Shown here in pieces: positions 34,088-43,714 of a DNA stretch of 64,000 bases (its first letter is position 1; the number at the start of each line of letters is the position of its first letter). The DNA is from Priapulus caudatus (taxonomy: Eukaryota > Priapulida > Priapulimorpha > Priapulimorphida > Priapulidae): NCBI RefSeq assembly GCF_000485595.1, contig NW_014577619.1, forward strand, positions 66,926 to 130,925. The letters run 5' to 3'. Under the pieces are notes generated by a model. It had not been told where the DNA came from and ran no database searches. It saw nothing but the letters and a program-made list of their open reading frames with translations. Both the position numbers and the translations under genes were made by a program.

Positions 34088-34357
34088 ACCCCCCAAGAGT
34101 GAGTGTTCCGCCCTTTTCAACATTCGTATGTCTCATGCCTGTAGTAGCTAAGAATGCATTCATGAACGTTTCTGGCATAAAAGGCAAATAATATCAAAGC
34201 AAAATATATCTCAAAACTCTTACACTTTAAGGAAACAACTTGTTATGCCTAGGCGGGAACTTCTCTTTAATCATCAATGTCTTTCAATTCATTTTACATG
34301 TTACAAATAGTTTAGGCATTGTACTGATCTGCATTCAAAGTTGTTCCTCATTTTCAG

Positions 34358-36235
34358 GACCTCGCCGGGAATTTTTTGCAAAATTCTTCCTGCAGCATGT
34401 TAAAGCCAAGCATGTTAAGCTGCGGAAGATGATCGCCTCGTCTTCCTGGAAAATCCGGCTTGGTTGGCAAGACGCTTGTATTACCATATTGGCTTGATTG
34501 CAGGTAACTTGACAACACATCTTCTTAATATTATGTTTATGTGTAAAGGTAATGGAGAATGAGGGAGTGGGTGAAACCAAGGAAACCCCGAAATCATCAG
34601 CTTTTACACATCCAAACCCATTAGATTAGTCAAATAAAAAGACATTTAAAACATCGTTAAATTACTGACCTTGCAAAAAAGTACCGGGTTGTTGAATTGA
34701 TAAGGTTCACTAAAAATCAACGTTTGTTTATAAGGCTCGAGCTTGGTTGAGGAAGGATCAGCACCTACATTCCTCCATCATGAAATTGTGCATTTGCGCA
34801 CAGAGCAGCTGCGAGAGCACCAGAAACAGTTTGAGGAAGGCCTAAGTCGTGCAGGAATTAGGCAGGTTAGTTTCTTTTTCATTATAATTATGCTACACCA
34901 TATTTTGCCAGTTTGCAATTCTCTTTCAAAATTAGCAAATAATAACTTGCTTATTAGTACCATGTGGTTATTAACTTATTAAGTCATACTTTTTATACAT
35001 TCGGTAGCTGATACATGCAAGGCCGAGTGTGATGTTTCTCCTGCTCCCCTCCACTTCTACTGGGTTGACCATTCAAAAGATTCTCCATCTTCAGCCACCA
35101 ACGTTCAGTCAGAATGGTTCAAATGATCGCCGGGCCGTACAGGCAATGTAGGCTACTCAAAGTTCGTGAAATATATTCGCGAGGTTGCGAGGTTGCAATA
35201 TATGCTCCACACAGTTTCTTATACATGATGTTCCTCAATTTTTATGGAAAGATAAACTTGTTAATGAGGCCACTGTTCACGCTTGGAAAAAAGTGGAAAC
35301 CAAATTACATTAGCTGATTGTAATGTGATAATTATAGCTGAACTCTGTACACTCTGTACTAGTATGAACTTGGGTGTTGATACTGGGCAGCTGTAGAGTA
35401 GATAAACATCGAGGTTACTGTAACGTCGAAGTCACACAAGGTTTGAATGAAATAATTTAATAATCAGTATATATAATAGTAAAATAATCAAGGAGTATAA
35501 ATTTTGTGTTCACGTAAAAAGATATATTGTTTACAACTGATACAGGTCTGCACGGTACACGCTATTCGAACGCCAGCCTCCAACCAAGTCCCGATCTCTC
35601 TCCAAATCTCTATTTATATGCAACACTCTTCCAACTAACCCCGCACAACTCTCTAGTTCTTTGTTCGTCCTGGTTCCCGCAAAAACCCACATGTGCATTC
35701 ACACGTACATGTATCTGATCTGCCCCTGTCTAAACTAATATTCCTAAACTAAAAAGCAACCTACCATTCATAACCTACATGCTAACTGACTGACTCTACC
35801 CCAGCCCCAGCTATTTACAACTAAACCTAGCTAAAATTACGCATGTATGTAAACATCTGTAAAACACGTTACATTACCATAATATTATTTACCTTGTTTG
35901 GGTTGTTGATAAGGGTAACATACAACAAATCATCAATTAATTTAAGTACAATTACATTTTATGCACCTAATGGCAACTTGTTTTCTTTAGCTGGAAGAAG
36001 ACCGCCCATCAATCTGGCGAAAGTATTGATGTTTGCTACAGGAGCTGAAGAGGAGCCACTACTCGGGTTTTACCCTGCTCCTTCAATAGAATTTCACCGA
36101 GCTGAGGCCAGTTCGCTGCTACTAGCGCACACATGCCTGAATCAACTGCAACTCCCTCTTGCAATGGCAGAGGACAACGTGCTATTCGATGCATTCGATT
36201 TGTCCTTTGCGAATGATTACTTTGGAATGGTGTAA
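34358..36235 (+). pseudogene. HECT-type E3 ubiquitin ligase domain exons, probably decayed
   Basis: Exon blocks: 34358-34496 (after TTTTCAG; GPRREFF, the usual start of a HECT domain, reading to a stop with no clear donor), 34743-34864 (TEQLREHQKQFEEGLSRAGI, donor GCAG/GTTAGT), 35008-35190 (LIHARPSVMFLLLPSTS, then TFSQNGSNDRRAVQAM), and about 35990-36235 (KVLMFATGAEEEPLLGFYPA, LLLAHTCLNQLQLP, ending in NDYFGMV). The last block is the C-terminal lobe. The Cys in AHTCLNQLQLP is where the ubiquitin-accepting Cys of HECT enzymes (TC) sits. A frame change near 35142 and an uncertain first exon suggest decay, though incomplete exon prediction is possible. This family resembles the multi-copy HECT/G2E3-like genes of invertebrates and fish. 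Whether it is a host gene or part of an element is open. Confidence 0.6.
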
Positions 36236-36460
36236 TTAGCTATGCTCTGGTAACCTGGAAGATATTAAATGTTTCATGTCATTGTACATGCTCAAGGCAT
36301 CTTCAACTGTTCGAATATTTGCGGTTTGGAAAGTGAGGAGCAGTTCTGCTTCTAGTAGTGGCTCCAGCAGATAAAGAATAGGGTGCACTTCAACTGCATC
36401 TACGTGTTCTTCTTCATTCTCTCCAGTATCATCCTCAACTCCGAAATGAAGTATTTCATC
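36236..36460 (-). CDS. Last exon of an unrecognised acidic protein, minus strand
   Basis: A minus-strand frame runs from an acceptor (ACTTTTAG at 36461-36468) for exactly 74 codons to a TAA at 36238-36236. It is acidic at first (DEILHFGVEDDTGENEEEH) and then helical and leucine-rich (HPILYLLEPLLEAELLL). The stop codon directly abuts the stop codon of the plus-strand HECT exon. No ATG is needed because it begins at a splice acceptor. I do not recognise the family and see no upstream exon with confidence. Confidence 0.4.
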   Translation of the reverse strand, partial: DEILHFGVEDDTGENEEEHVDAVEVHPILYLLEPLLEAELLLTFQTANIRTVEDALSMYNDMKHLISSRLPEHS

Positions 36461-37085
36461 CTAAAAGTATGGTTATAATACTTATTATTAATATTAATAA
36501 AGTAAGTAAGAATCTAAAAAAACAAGTTAAAAAATAATCTAAAAATCGATAAATCTTAAAGTAGATAAACATCGACGTTACCATATATGACCCGTGATAG
36601 CTAAATGTAGCCAAATGAGTCGGAAGTCGCAAATATTCCTATGATCAGTGTTGCAATAAACTGAATAAGCGGATCATTGGGTTTTGTGATGCCGGAAAGG
36701 ATTCACACGGCTGGTGTGGCTCCTGCGTTGCTAACGTTCAACGATGGCGCCATCTGTGGTTGCTTAAGCCTCTATCATTTACCGATTGACCAATCAGCGT
36801 GTCCGGTGGACAGCCTCGTTTTGTCCACTGCACCTTCCTTTGTTTGCTGATCGCTTGGTAGTTGCTGGCTTCTTGGTTGTCGTCAAAAAATTGCTTTAGT
36901 TAGAGTCAATGTACTCGCACGGTACGCGTGGGTACTCGTAGTGTAGATCGGGACGCATAGTGAAGCTAGTGCTCGACTCGACGAGAAAGTGCGGCAGGTG
37001 CTAGTTATAATTATTGCATGATTATTCTCCACGTATAGATAACAGGATTTTCTCTATTCTTTGTGGATTTCATTTCGCGGGCAAC
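36461..37085. other. No gene seen
   Basis: No coding homology. It has a GC-richer part at 36700-36960 that may be the leader or promoter of the SGNH gene that starts at 37086; no TATA box can be singled out. Confidence 0.4.
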
Positions 37086-37742
37086 ATGTCCAGCAAGCCA
37101 TGGGCCTACAAATACGATTCTAAGCCAACACCAGGAGGAAAGGTAGTAATCCTGGGTCACAGTTACGTCCACTGGTTACGGCAGTTTTTAGTGTCATATA
37201 ACCCCTTTTTTTCGAGTGTGAGTGCAAGCTTTAATATATCGGAGCAAGAGCTGAGAGCGCAATGGTTTGTTGGGGTGATGGGCGGCACTTTAAAGGATTT
37301 ATCATGCAGTATCTCTGCAGTCAGAAACGCAATAAATTTGTCTCCGGCCATCGTGGTTATCCACCTGGGCGGGAATGATATGGACAACCAGTCCGCAAAG
37401 CCAGCAGCCATAGGGATGGAGGTCTACTAGTTGGCCAAATACATTTCAGTCAACTGCCAATCCACAGTAATTATAAGGCAGGTTTTATTTCGTAACTGCT
37501 GGAGTAATTTCCCCAAACACGTAGGCAACAGTAGAGTTCGAGTAATAAACAAATTTCTGTCTGCCACCTGTGAGGGTTGCGAAAAGCGATGTTTTGGGCA
37601 CACTGTTATAATTGATGGCGTGCATTTGTCGCCGATTGGAAACTATAAGCTATACAAATCTTCGAGGGGGGCTATTATTGCTGCCAACAAATTATATTAC
37701 GCCATAGAGAATAACCCCAACGCAGGGATTTACGAGGTGTAA
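37086..37742 (+). pseudogene. SGNH/GDSL-type hydrolase ORF with one internal stop
   Basis: A frame of 218 residues starting MSSKPWAYKYDSKPTPGGK is interrupted by a single TAG at 37428-37430 and otherwise open to 37742. The SGNH blocks are present: block I VVILGHSYVHWL with the catalytic Ser, block III VIHLGGNDM, and block V DGVHLSPIGN with the catalytic Asp and His. This fold hydrolyses esters, and such ORFs are known as a third gene in some Ngaro/DIRS-type tyrosine-recombinase retrotransposons, which fits the broken element of that kind 2 kb downstream. Alternatively it is an independent repeat-borne gene. The stop could also be a sequencing error or a readthrough site; I cannot tell. Confidence 0.7.
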
Positions 37743-38429
37743 TGCAAGTACAGTACTTGCATAACAATGATAATATAAAATCAAGGTAATTTGATAACAC
37801 TGTACATGGATACAATCAGCAATCAACAATACATCTGCGGCGTTTAAGGTTAGCTCATAAGGGGGTCCGTTATTTTGGCTGTAACCCTCTTGTAATGTAC
37901 TTGCGGTGTGGATTTCCGTTTAGTCCTACATGTGCTGGGATGAATAATACATGGGTTGCCAGGGGCATCCTAATCACCCAGCTTGTTCTAACAGGCAAGC
38001 AGCATTCAAATTATATCATAACGAAATTACTACAAAATGTATTTTGATGTTTATTTACTATACAAAAAATGAAACCTGGTATCCTCCGAATATCAAGGAA
38101 CTTGTAAATTTTCATCCCGAGTACTATTAAGAATACAGTCAAGCGGATACAGGCAGTAAATGTGAACGGCTCAATGGATCTAAAAAAAAATTTAATTGTA
38201 ATGTACGCTTAGTAATTATTTGTGAAATATTCTAGGTGTATCACATGACAACGAAAATTCTAAATTTGTTATGTAAACTTGGTACTTCAAAAGGTTGAAA
38301 TACAACTTTTGCCACAAGTTCTCCGTAATAATGGGAAAAAAATGGTACTCAAAAAAAAAAAAATTGCAATTAAGTAACTTATTTTACTAATTTTATTAGG
38401 TGTAAGGCCTATGGCTAGTACAGCATGAA
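37743..38429. other. No gene seen
   Basis: AT-rich, with A-runs at 38185 and 38345. No homology or terminal repeat recognised. Confidence 0.45.
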
Positions 38430-38690
38430 GAACGACTCACTTTGGAGAACATTATGAGACTATTTAAGGAGAAAATAGCAGCAGGGAAGGAGTGCAAGTG
38501 GTGATGGCCGACAAAGACATGGCAGAGAGGGACGTCATGATCCAGGAGAGGCCCGGCATCTCAATCTTGATCTGTCTCTTACACACACTCCGCACATTCC
38601 GACGGGAAATCAGCACAGATAAAATGGGAATAACTCCAGCACAACGAGATGTAAGTTTATACAAACTGAAAGCAAAATGTACAGAATGTA
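38430..38690 (+). pseudogene. MULE-type (ZSWIM3/FAR1-like) transposase fragment
   Basis: After an in-frame lead (ERLTLENIMRLFKEKIAAGK) and a stop or shift near 38500, the frame reads MADKDMAERDVMIQERPG, then LICLLHTLRTFRREISTDKM. This is the block around the second catalytic Asp (DKD) of Mutator-like transposases of the SWIM-zinc-finger type. Only about 70 residues survive. Neither the zinc finger nor terminal repeats are present. Confidence 0.65.
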
Positions 38691-38714
38691 CTACTATTAT
38701 TCTGTCAACAAATC

Positions 38715-38772
38715 CTCTCGACAACATTATATTGGCCAGCCGGCCGTTTCTGCTTCCACTCGGTTCGTCAGC
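38715..38772. repeat. 58-bp direct repeat, copy 1
   Basis: TCTCGACAACATTATATTGG.. GCCGGCCGTTTCTGCTTCC matches 39474-39531 with few differences. The pair flanks the LTR/tRNA block. Confidence 0.75.
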
Positions 38773-38960
38773 CGACGGCTGGTGGGTATGTAATGCAGAA
38801 ATTTGGTACCGTGAGAACGGTGGCACATACGACCGTTCAGGGACGAACGGCGGATGGCGTACGACATATTTAGAAGGGGCATATCAATTAACGTCACGGA
38901 CGGCATAGCTGATAGAATCATTAATAGAGGTACGGCCGGTTCTCACGGCCTGACTACGGG

Positions 38961-39322
38961 TGTAACGGCCTCGGCCCGACCCTAGAACAGAGCGAAAGTT
39001 GTCAACCAGGTAGCCATTAAGCAACACTTAATGACAGTCCGACAACTGGTCAAAGAGAGCATTGAACCCCGACAATGGAACGTTTGTCGCGACCGGTCCT
39101 TGTAATCACTAGTCGGTGCCACGAATCAGGAAATCTGTTAGGGTGCGACGAACGCGCGCATGGTTTAAAAGAGAGGGGTTTTGGGAGAAACGGGAGAGTC
39201 TCGGACCAGCACTTGGTATGTGTATACACTGTAGCTATTCGTGTTCTAGAATAAACCTATAGTTGTTTACCGTTTATACAACTCTTACGTCTACTGTCTA
39301 CGAGCGTACATTCCAAGCTACA
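38961..39322 (+). repeat. LTR (probably 362 bp), 5' type
   Basis: Starts TGTAACGGCC and ends CCAAGCTACA. It has a TTTAAAAG box near 39163 and an AATAAA signal near 39251, in the order expected of U3 and R. It is followed after three bases by TGGTGCCGTGACC, complementary to a tRNA-His 3' end. No second copy is in the window and no gag of that element follows. The left border is chosen by the TGTA/TACA symmetry. Confidence 0.6.
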
Positions 39323-39325
39323 ATT

Positions 39326-39400
39326 TGGTGCCGTGACCAGGATTCGAACCTGGGTTATTGCGGCCACAACGCAAGATACTAACCACTATAAGATCACGGC
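39326..39400 (-). tRNA. Complete antisense tRNA-His(GTG) copy including CCA, joined to an LTR
   Basis: On the minus strand the sequence folds as a full tRNA: acceptor GCCGTGA/TCACGGC (7 pairs), anticodon stem TTGCG/CGCAA with loop TTGTGGC (anticodon GTG, His), T arm CCAGG-TTCGAAT-CCTGG, and a D arm with one mismatch. It is followed by discriminator A and CCA (39329-39326). Nuclear tRNA genes do not encode CCA. Together with the LTR three bases away, this suggests the tRNA primer was reverse transcribed to its 5' end and the product integrated. The alternative is a primer-binding site placed in front of a real tRNA gene by chance. No RNA polymerase III terminator (T-run) follows on the minus strand within the LTR end. 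Confidence 0.8.
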
Positions 39401-39473
39401 GACGAGACGATATTGTCTGGCAGATAGTATGTTTATTTGTGCCAGATGTTGTCGACATGCCATTCTGTTGCCA

Positions 39474-39531
39474 CTCGACACCATTATATGGGCCAGCCGG
39501 CCGTTTCTGCTCCCACCCGGTTCGTAAGACC
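39474..39531. repeat. 58-bp direct repeat, copy 2
   Basis: ACTCGACACCATTATATGGG.. GCCGGCCGTTTCTGCTCCC matches 38715-38772. Confidence 0.75.
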
Positions 39532-39697
39532 ATGTCGGGTGGGGATACTGCCTGGCAGATAGGATGTTTACCGTGCTAGAGCCTAGATATGGTCGAAATG
39601 CTGTCGGGCTGACAGATCAACGAAATGTCAGGCAGACAGACCACCGCAGGGTAGTTACATGATAAGTTTGTTACTGCCGAGTCTATCTTTGTACAGT

Positions 39698-40475
39698 ATG
39701 TCGACCAAAACCAAGAAGGGGAAACAGGCCCCAGCATTACCAGAGGCAGGATCCAGCAAGAAAACTCGGAGGACACGAGCAGTTGCATGCCACCGCCGCT
39801 GTCTGATATCCCAACCACATCAGGCGACCAGGCTGGGCCACTGTCCGGGGAACAGCAGGGAGCCTTGCTCGCAGAGAAGATTTTGGCAGCCGATGAGCTC
39901 ATGGGAAAAGTGGAGGCTGCCCTGCTGGCGTTCGATCAGATCAGACAAACTGGTACCACCGCGGGCACAACAGGACAGTTCAAATGACAACACAGATGCT
40001 CATCAGGCCACCAATACCTCTCCATCCGTGACGGCCGGTGGAGTGGTTAAAAATTTCTCAGGTAGGCCTATGGACAAGTCTGACATTTTTGTCTCGGCAT
40101 CTGCTCCGCTCGGGACTTTAGTCCCATGTAAAGTTACACTACAGATTTGGGCAGAATAGTTTGTTGACTTTGCCGTGTTGACGAAGCCAGAACACGAGGT
40201 CTCATACTCCGTTAGCCTGGTAGGTAGCCAGAGTGACAAGCAAGCGCAACAATTAGTACCGGCCAAAGGACAGTCACTTAAGACAATAGAATGGTGGTTC
40301 GAGGCGTACGAGATATACATGACAGTTTACCTGTCGTCGCCCAAATTCATGAAACTGGCACCCGAGCTCATTCAATACGGGCGAATGATTAAAGACTTGG
40401 CCCGCAAGGGCGGGAACTTGTCGTTTTACAACTCGAATTTCAGGCGACTGCGCTGTACCAACAATTGGGCTTAGG
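39698..40475 (+). pseudogene. Ngaro/DIRS-type gag-like ORF, broken
   Basis: ATG 39698 begins MSTKTKKGKQAPALPEAG. After a frame change near 39785 comes an alanine/glycine-rich stretch, and after others near 39980 and 40155 the conserved blocks APLGTLVPCKVTLQIWAE, FVDFAVLTKPEHEVSYS and IEWWFEAYEIYMTVYLSSP. This pair of blocks is characteristic of the first ORF of Ngaro/DIRS-like elements. Cys/His-rich traces between 40630 and 40690 (FCRGCKYTHKCKGCG-like reading) may be a zinc knuckle. At least four lesions make it non-functional. Confidence 0.65.
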
Positions 40476-40879
40476 GGCAGGTCAACTGGGAACTGTGGAT
40501 GACGGCTCTACATTCTCGAGGCCTACAACCCCATAACGCTGGTTCAAAACTATCTGGGGCTAACAATGCGTCGCCCTTTCGTATGCATACTAAGTACAAC
40601 ACTGTGTGTTAGAAATTCAATGATGACAAGTTCTGTCGGGGCTGCAAATATACCCACAAATGCAAAGGCTGCGGCTGAAATCACCCAGCAACCCGATGCT
40701 ACAACCAGTCTAATAAACCCAGCCAACGAGCGGGACACATGATGGGTATCACAACCGCCTCTCAGGGTAACTTTAACAAAAATTCGGCCAATAAATGAGG
40801 GTGCTCCTGGCACTTAGCTAACTACATTCATAACCACTCCAGTCAAAGCGCAAACGTTTTCGCACTTGCTACAGGGTTA

Positions 40880-42330
40880 CGATTTGCAGTCCTCACGGTA
40901 CTTGCTATACGGTTTTAAGTTTGATTTCAGGTTAAATTCCTTTTTCAATCCGAAGTGAGTTAGGCAGCAGGCACACAGTTTGCCTTCGGCTCTACAGAAT
41001 CCACAGGTGGTACAAGAAAAGTTAGCCAAAGTGGTTTGCCTTGGTAAGATCAAAGGGCCATTCAATAAGCCAATTTCCCCTGGGGGATTCCCCCTCCACA
41101 TATCTCCAGTAGGGCCAATTCCTAAAGCATCAGGTGGGTTCCGACTCATTCATCACCTATTGTTTCCCCATGGCAGTTCAGTAAATGATGCTATACCGAA
41201 GCACGCCTCATCGGTTTTTTATAATAACATCAACGATGCCATCACCTGGATTAAAACCCAGTCTATCTAGCGAAAACCGATATAGAGTCTGCATTTAAAA
41301 TTATTCCAATCTCTCTCCTCGATCAGCCCCTGCTGGAGCTCTCATGGGGTGGCCAGTATTATATGGACGCTGTCCTTACGCACAATTTTCAATCGCTTTT
41401 CGTCGTCTCTCAAGTGGATTGCGCTGGAAAAGATCTATTGTTCATGTGCTGGATGATTTTTTGTTCATGGCAGATTCATATCGCAAGTGCGCTCACGACT
41501 TGGATTCATTTATCCACATGTGCACAGAGATTGGTGTACCAATAGCACCCCAAAAAACGGTGGGTCCTGCCACTTCCCTCCCGTTTTTAGGTATAACTCT
41601 GGACACCGTGGCTTAAGAGGCCCGCCTCCCTGAGGATAAGCTGGCTAAGTGCAGGGGGCAGATCAGGAACCTGATGGCCACAAAAAAGGCCACGTTACGG
41701 GAAATCCAGTCCTTGGTCGGGTTATTAAACTTTGCCTGTTCGGTCATTGTACCTGGTCGGGCATTCTTGCGGAGGCTCATAGACCTGACTGTAGGGGTAT
41801 CCAGGCCTAAGCACCATATCCGCCTTACGTGTCAGGACACACACGACCTAAAAGTGTGGCTAGCATTCCTGGAGGAATTTAATGGCAAGACCTTTTTCTT
41901 GGACGACCGCATGCTTTCTAGCGACAAGCTGGACTTATACACAGATGCTGCGCAGTCTTTGGGGTTTGACGCGGTTTGTTCGGGTAAATGGTTTTTCAGC
42001 GAGTGGCCCCCAGCATGGAAGCAGTACAACATCGCTACTCTGGTGTTATACGCTATCGTTGCTGCGGTGGCGGTATGAGGCCGTCTGTTGCCTAATCTGT
42101 CCATATGCTTCACACTAATAACCAAGCTCTGGTGCCGGTAATCAATAAGCAGTCTGCTAAAGACCCTCATCTCATGTCGCTGGTCCGTAAGCTAGTCCTC
42201 TTGTGTCTTAGGTATAACATTCGTTTTACTGCAGGTGGACGACTTCAAGCAACAAGCCCCCTGTGCGGATCAGGCTCCCACAGTGCTGCCACTAGAATGG
42301 TCCCCATTGGATTTGGGCAGCTCTGAATCA
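40880..42330 (+). pseudogene. Ngaro/DIRS-type reverse transcriptase and RNase H, broken
   Basis: The RT begins with PSALQNPQVVQEKLAKVVCL and GKIKGPFNKPISPGGFPLHI, then PKASGGFRLIHHLLFPHG, the typical start of DIRS-group RT. The catalytic block is IVHVLDDFLFMADS near 41445. The thumb and connection include LREIQSLVGLLNFACSVIVP. RNase H starts with KLDLYTDAAQSLGFDAVC near 41930 and continues HTNNQALVPVINKQSAKDPH. Stops at 41270 and 41613 and frame changes near 41340, 42075 and 42240 break it. This enzyme group lacks an integrase and relies on the tyrosine recombinase encoded next. Confidence 0.8.
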
Positions 42331-42334
42331 ACTG

Positions 42335-42834
42335 CAAAGTGATTTTCTGGCTCTGTCCACTGCTGCTCAATACAATAAGGATTGGGACAAATTGGTAGCC
42401 TTCGGGCTTAGTGTAGACCTGCAGGTCAGCATCCAAGTTCCGCTTTCTACGATTACGTTATTTGTCGCATTTCTGCATAGGTCTGGAGCAGCTGCTCCTT
42501 CTATTATTTCGACTCTCTCAGCTATTGCCTACTGGCATAAGATCAGGGGCTTCCCCAATCCCTCCAAAAAAAATGTGTCTAAGCTGCTGGCAAGGGCCAA
42601 AAATCTCATGAGCGGTAACGATGTGCGCCTCCCCATTACAACGCACATCCTCGGTTCCTTGTATTTAAACTCTCTCGCCTCGCTGTCTGAATTTTTATGT
42701 CAGGGTATTCGGGGACAAGTTTCTGGCCCGTTGTTCCTCATGCCCGATGGGAGGCCACTTTCCCGCTCCCAGTTCGACAAGAACCTCAAGGCGCTACTGG
42801 GTTTTTGTGGATTGTCCACTTCATCATTTAAATG
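42335..42834 (+). pseudogene. Tyrosine recombinase of the Ngaro/DIRS-type element, deleted in the middle
   Basis: The N-terminal helical part is clear (VAFGLSVDLQVSIQVPLSTI, then SGAAAPSIISTLSAIAYWHK and NDVRLPITTHILGSLYL). It then jumps to GPLFLMPDGRPLSRSQFDKN and LKALLGFCGLSTSSFK. Between these the family normally has the segment with the first catalytic Arg, which is missing. The frame stops at 42832-42834 exactly where the HxxR/His and Tyr part should begin. The enzyme would recombine the circular cDNA into the genome; this copy lacks all catalytic residues I could look for. Confidence 0.7.
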
Positions 42835-43158
42835 AAAGTAAAAGTATGCACTGGCGATAACGAGCCATTATCGATCACTTTTGACGACTGGCTCAGTAGT
42901 TTAAAATGGAGACAATTAGAACTGGGTCTCGATGCTACGTCGTTCCGCGTATTTGGCTTATCTACGCTCGGAGGTCATGCCGCCGAATTTTGCCGCCGCC
43001 TCCTTACCGAGCGGCTTGCTATGACTTGGGAACCACGTTTCCGCGATCTGCTGCGCGAAGTAGATGCTCGGAATGCGCTAAAAAAAATTCCAGCAGCATC
43101 GCGGCGAACATATATATGGTGGCCGAGGGCTGCCACTACAATTTTAACTCTGAAATAA
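42832..43158 (+). CDS. Unrecognised 108-residue ORF overlapping the recombinase stop
   Basis: ATG 42832 overlaps the stop of the recombinase remnant (AATGA). The protein is mixed basic/hydrophobic (ITFDDWLSSLKWRQLELGLD, then WEPRFRDLLREVDARNALKK). It replaces the expected catalytic end of the recombinase, so a foreign piece was joined here. Its last codons (WWPRAAT) contain the same word as the 40-bp minisatellite downstream. I do not recognise it, and it may be a chance frame. Confidence 0.3.
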   Translation: MKVKVCTGDNEPLSITFDDWLSSLKWRQLELGLDATSFRVFGLSTLGGHAAEFCRRLLTERLAMTWEPRFRDLLREVDARNALKKIPAASRRTYIWWPRAATTILTLK

Positions 43159-43177
43159 ATAAAAGCAACAAAAAAAT

Positions 43178-43358
43178 CTAAATCAAAATCAAAATCAAAT
43201 TCAAAACGAAATCAAAATCAAAATCAAAATCAAATTCAAAACGAAATCAAAATCAAAATCAAAATCAAATTCAAAATCAAAACGAAATCAAAATCAAAAT
43301 CAAAATCAAAATCAAAATCAAAACGAGAGCAAAATCAATATCAAAATCAAAATCAAAA
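43178..43358. repeat. AAATCA microsatellite
   Basis: About 30 copies of a six-base AAATCA unit with regular AAATTC and AACGAA variants. Confidence 0.95.
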
Positions 43359-43560
43359 GTAAAGTGCAATGAGTACGCGTTGGCCGAGAGCTGCCACTAA
43401 AGTAAAATGAGTTTATGCGTTGGCCGAGAGCTGCCACTAAAGTGAAATGAGTTTACGCGTTGACCGAAAGCTGCCACTAAAGTGAAATGAGTTCACGCGT
43501 TGGCCGAGAGCTGCCACTGAAGTGAAATGAGTTTACGCGTTGGCCGAGAGCTGCCACTAC
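43359..43560. repeat. 40-bp minisatellite, five copies
   Basis: Unit AAGTGAAATGAGTTTACGCG plus TTGGCCGAGAGCTGCCACTA, five copies with a few changes. A lone related word (GTGGCCGAGGGCTGCCACTA) lies at 43119-43138, before the microsatellite. Confidence 0.95.
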
Positions 43561-43655
43561 AGACTGGTACATGTTCGCCACCTTCACTCCGGCATATATC
43601 CTTCGCTACACTGAAGTTAGTGTAGCGTATGGAACTGTCGACCGGGTACCAGTCT
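43561..43655. repeat. Hairpin with nested stem
   Basis: AGACTGGTAC near 43560 is mirrored by GTACCAGTCT near 43654; inside, CGCTACACT/AGTGTAGCG forms a second stem (about 43603-43629). Confidence 0.75.
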
Positions 43656-43714
43656 AGCCACTACCATGATTCATTGCGATCCAGGCTATCCCACAATGCT
43701 GTGCACTATTCAAA

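Larger units (their letters stand above)
33361..34357. other. Palindrome-bearing stretch, no firm gene
   Basis: Holds two perfect palindromes (33382-33409 and 34070-34087). A lysine-rich frame at about 33470-33650 (LDEKRRALSLKAQKLQSKK, one stop) might be a coiled-coil fragment, but I recognise no family. The rest is AT-rich. Confidence 0.4.

Noticed and set aside
39330-39401. Ordinary functional tRNA-His gene
   Set aside because: It encodes CCA, has a D-stem mismatch and sits three bases from an LTR end in primer-site orientation; a retro-derived copy explains all three. Not fully excluded.
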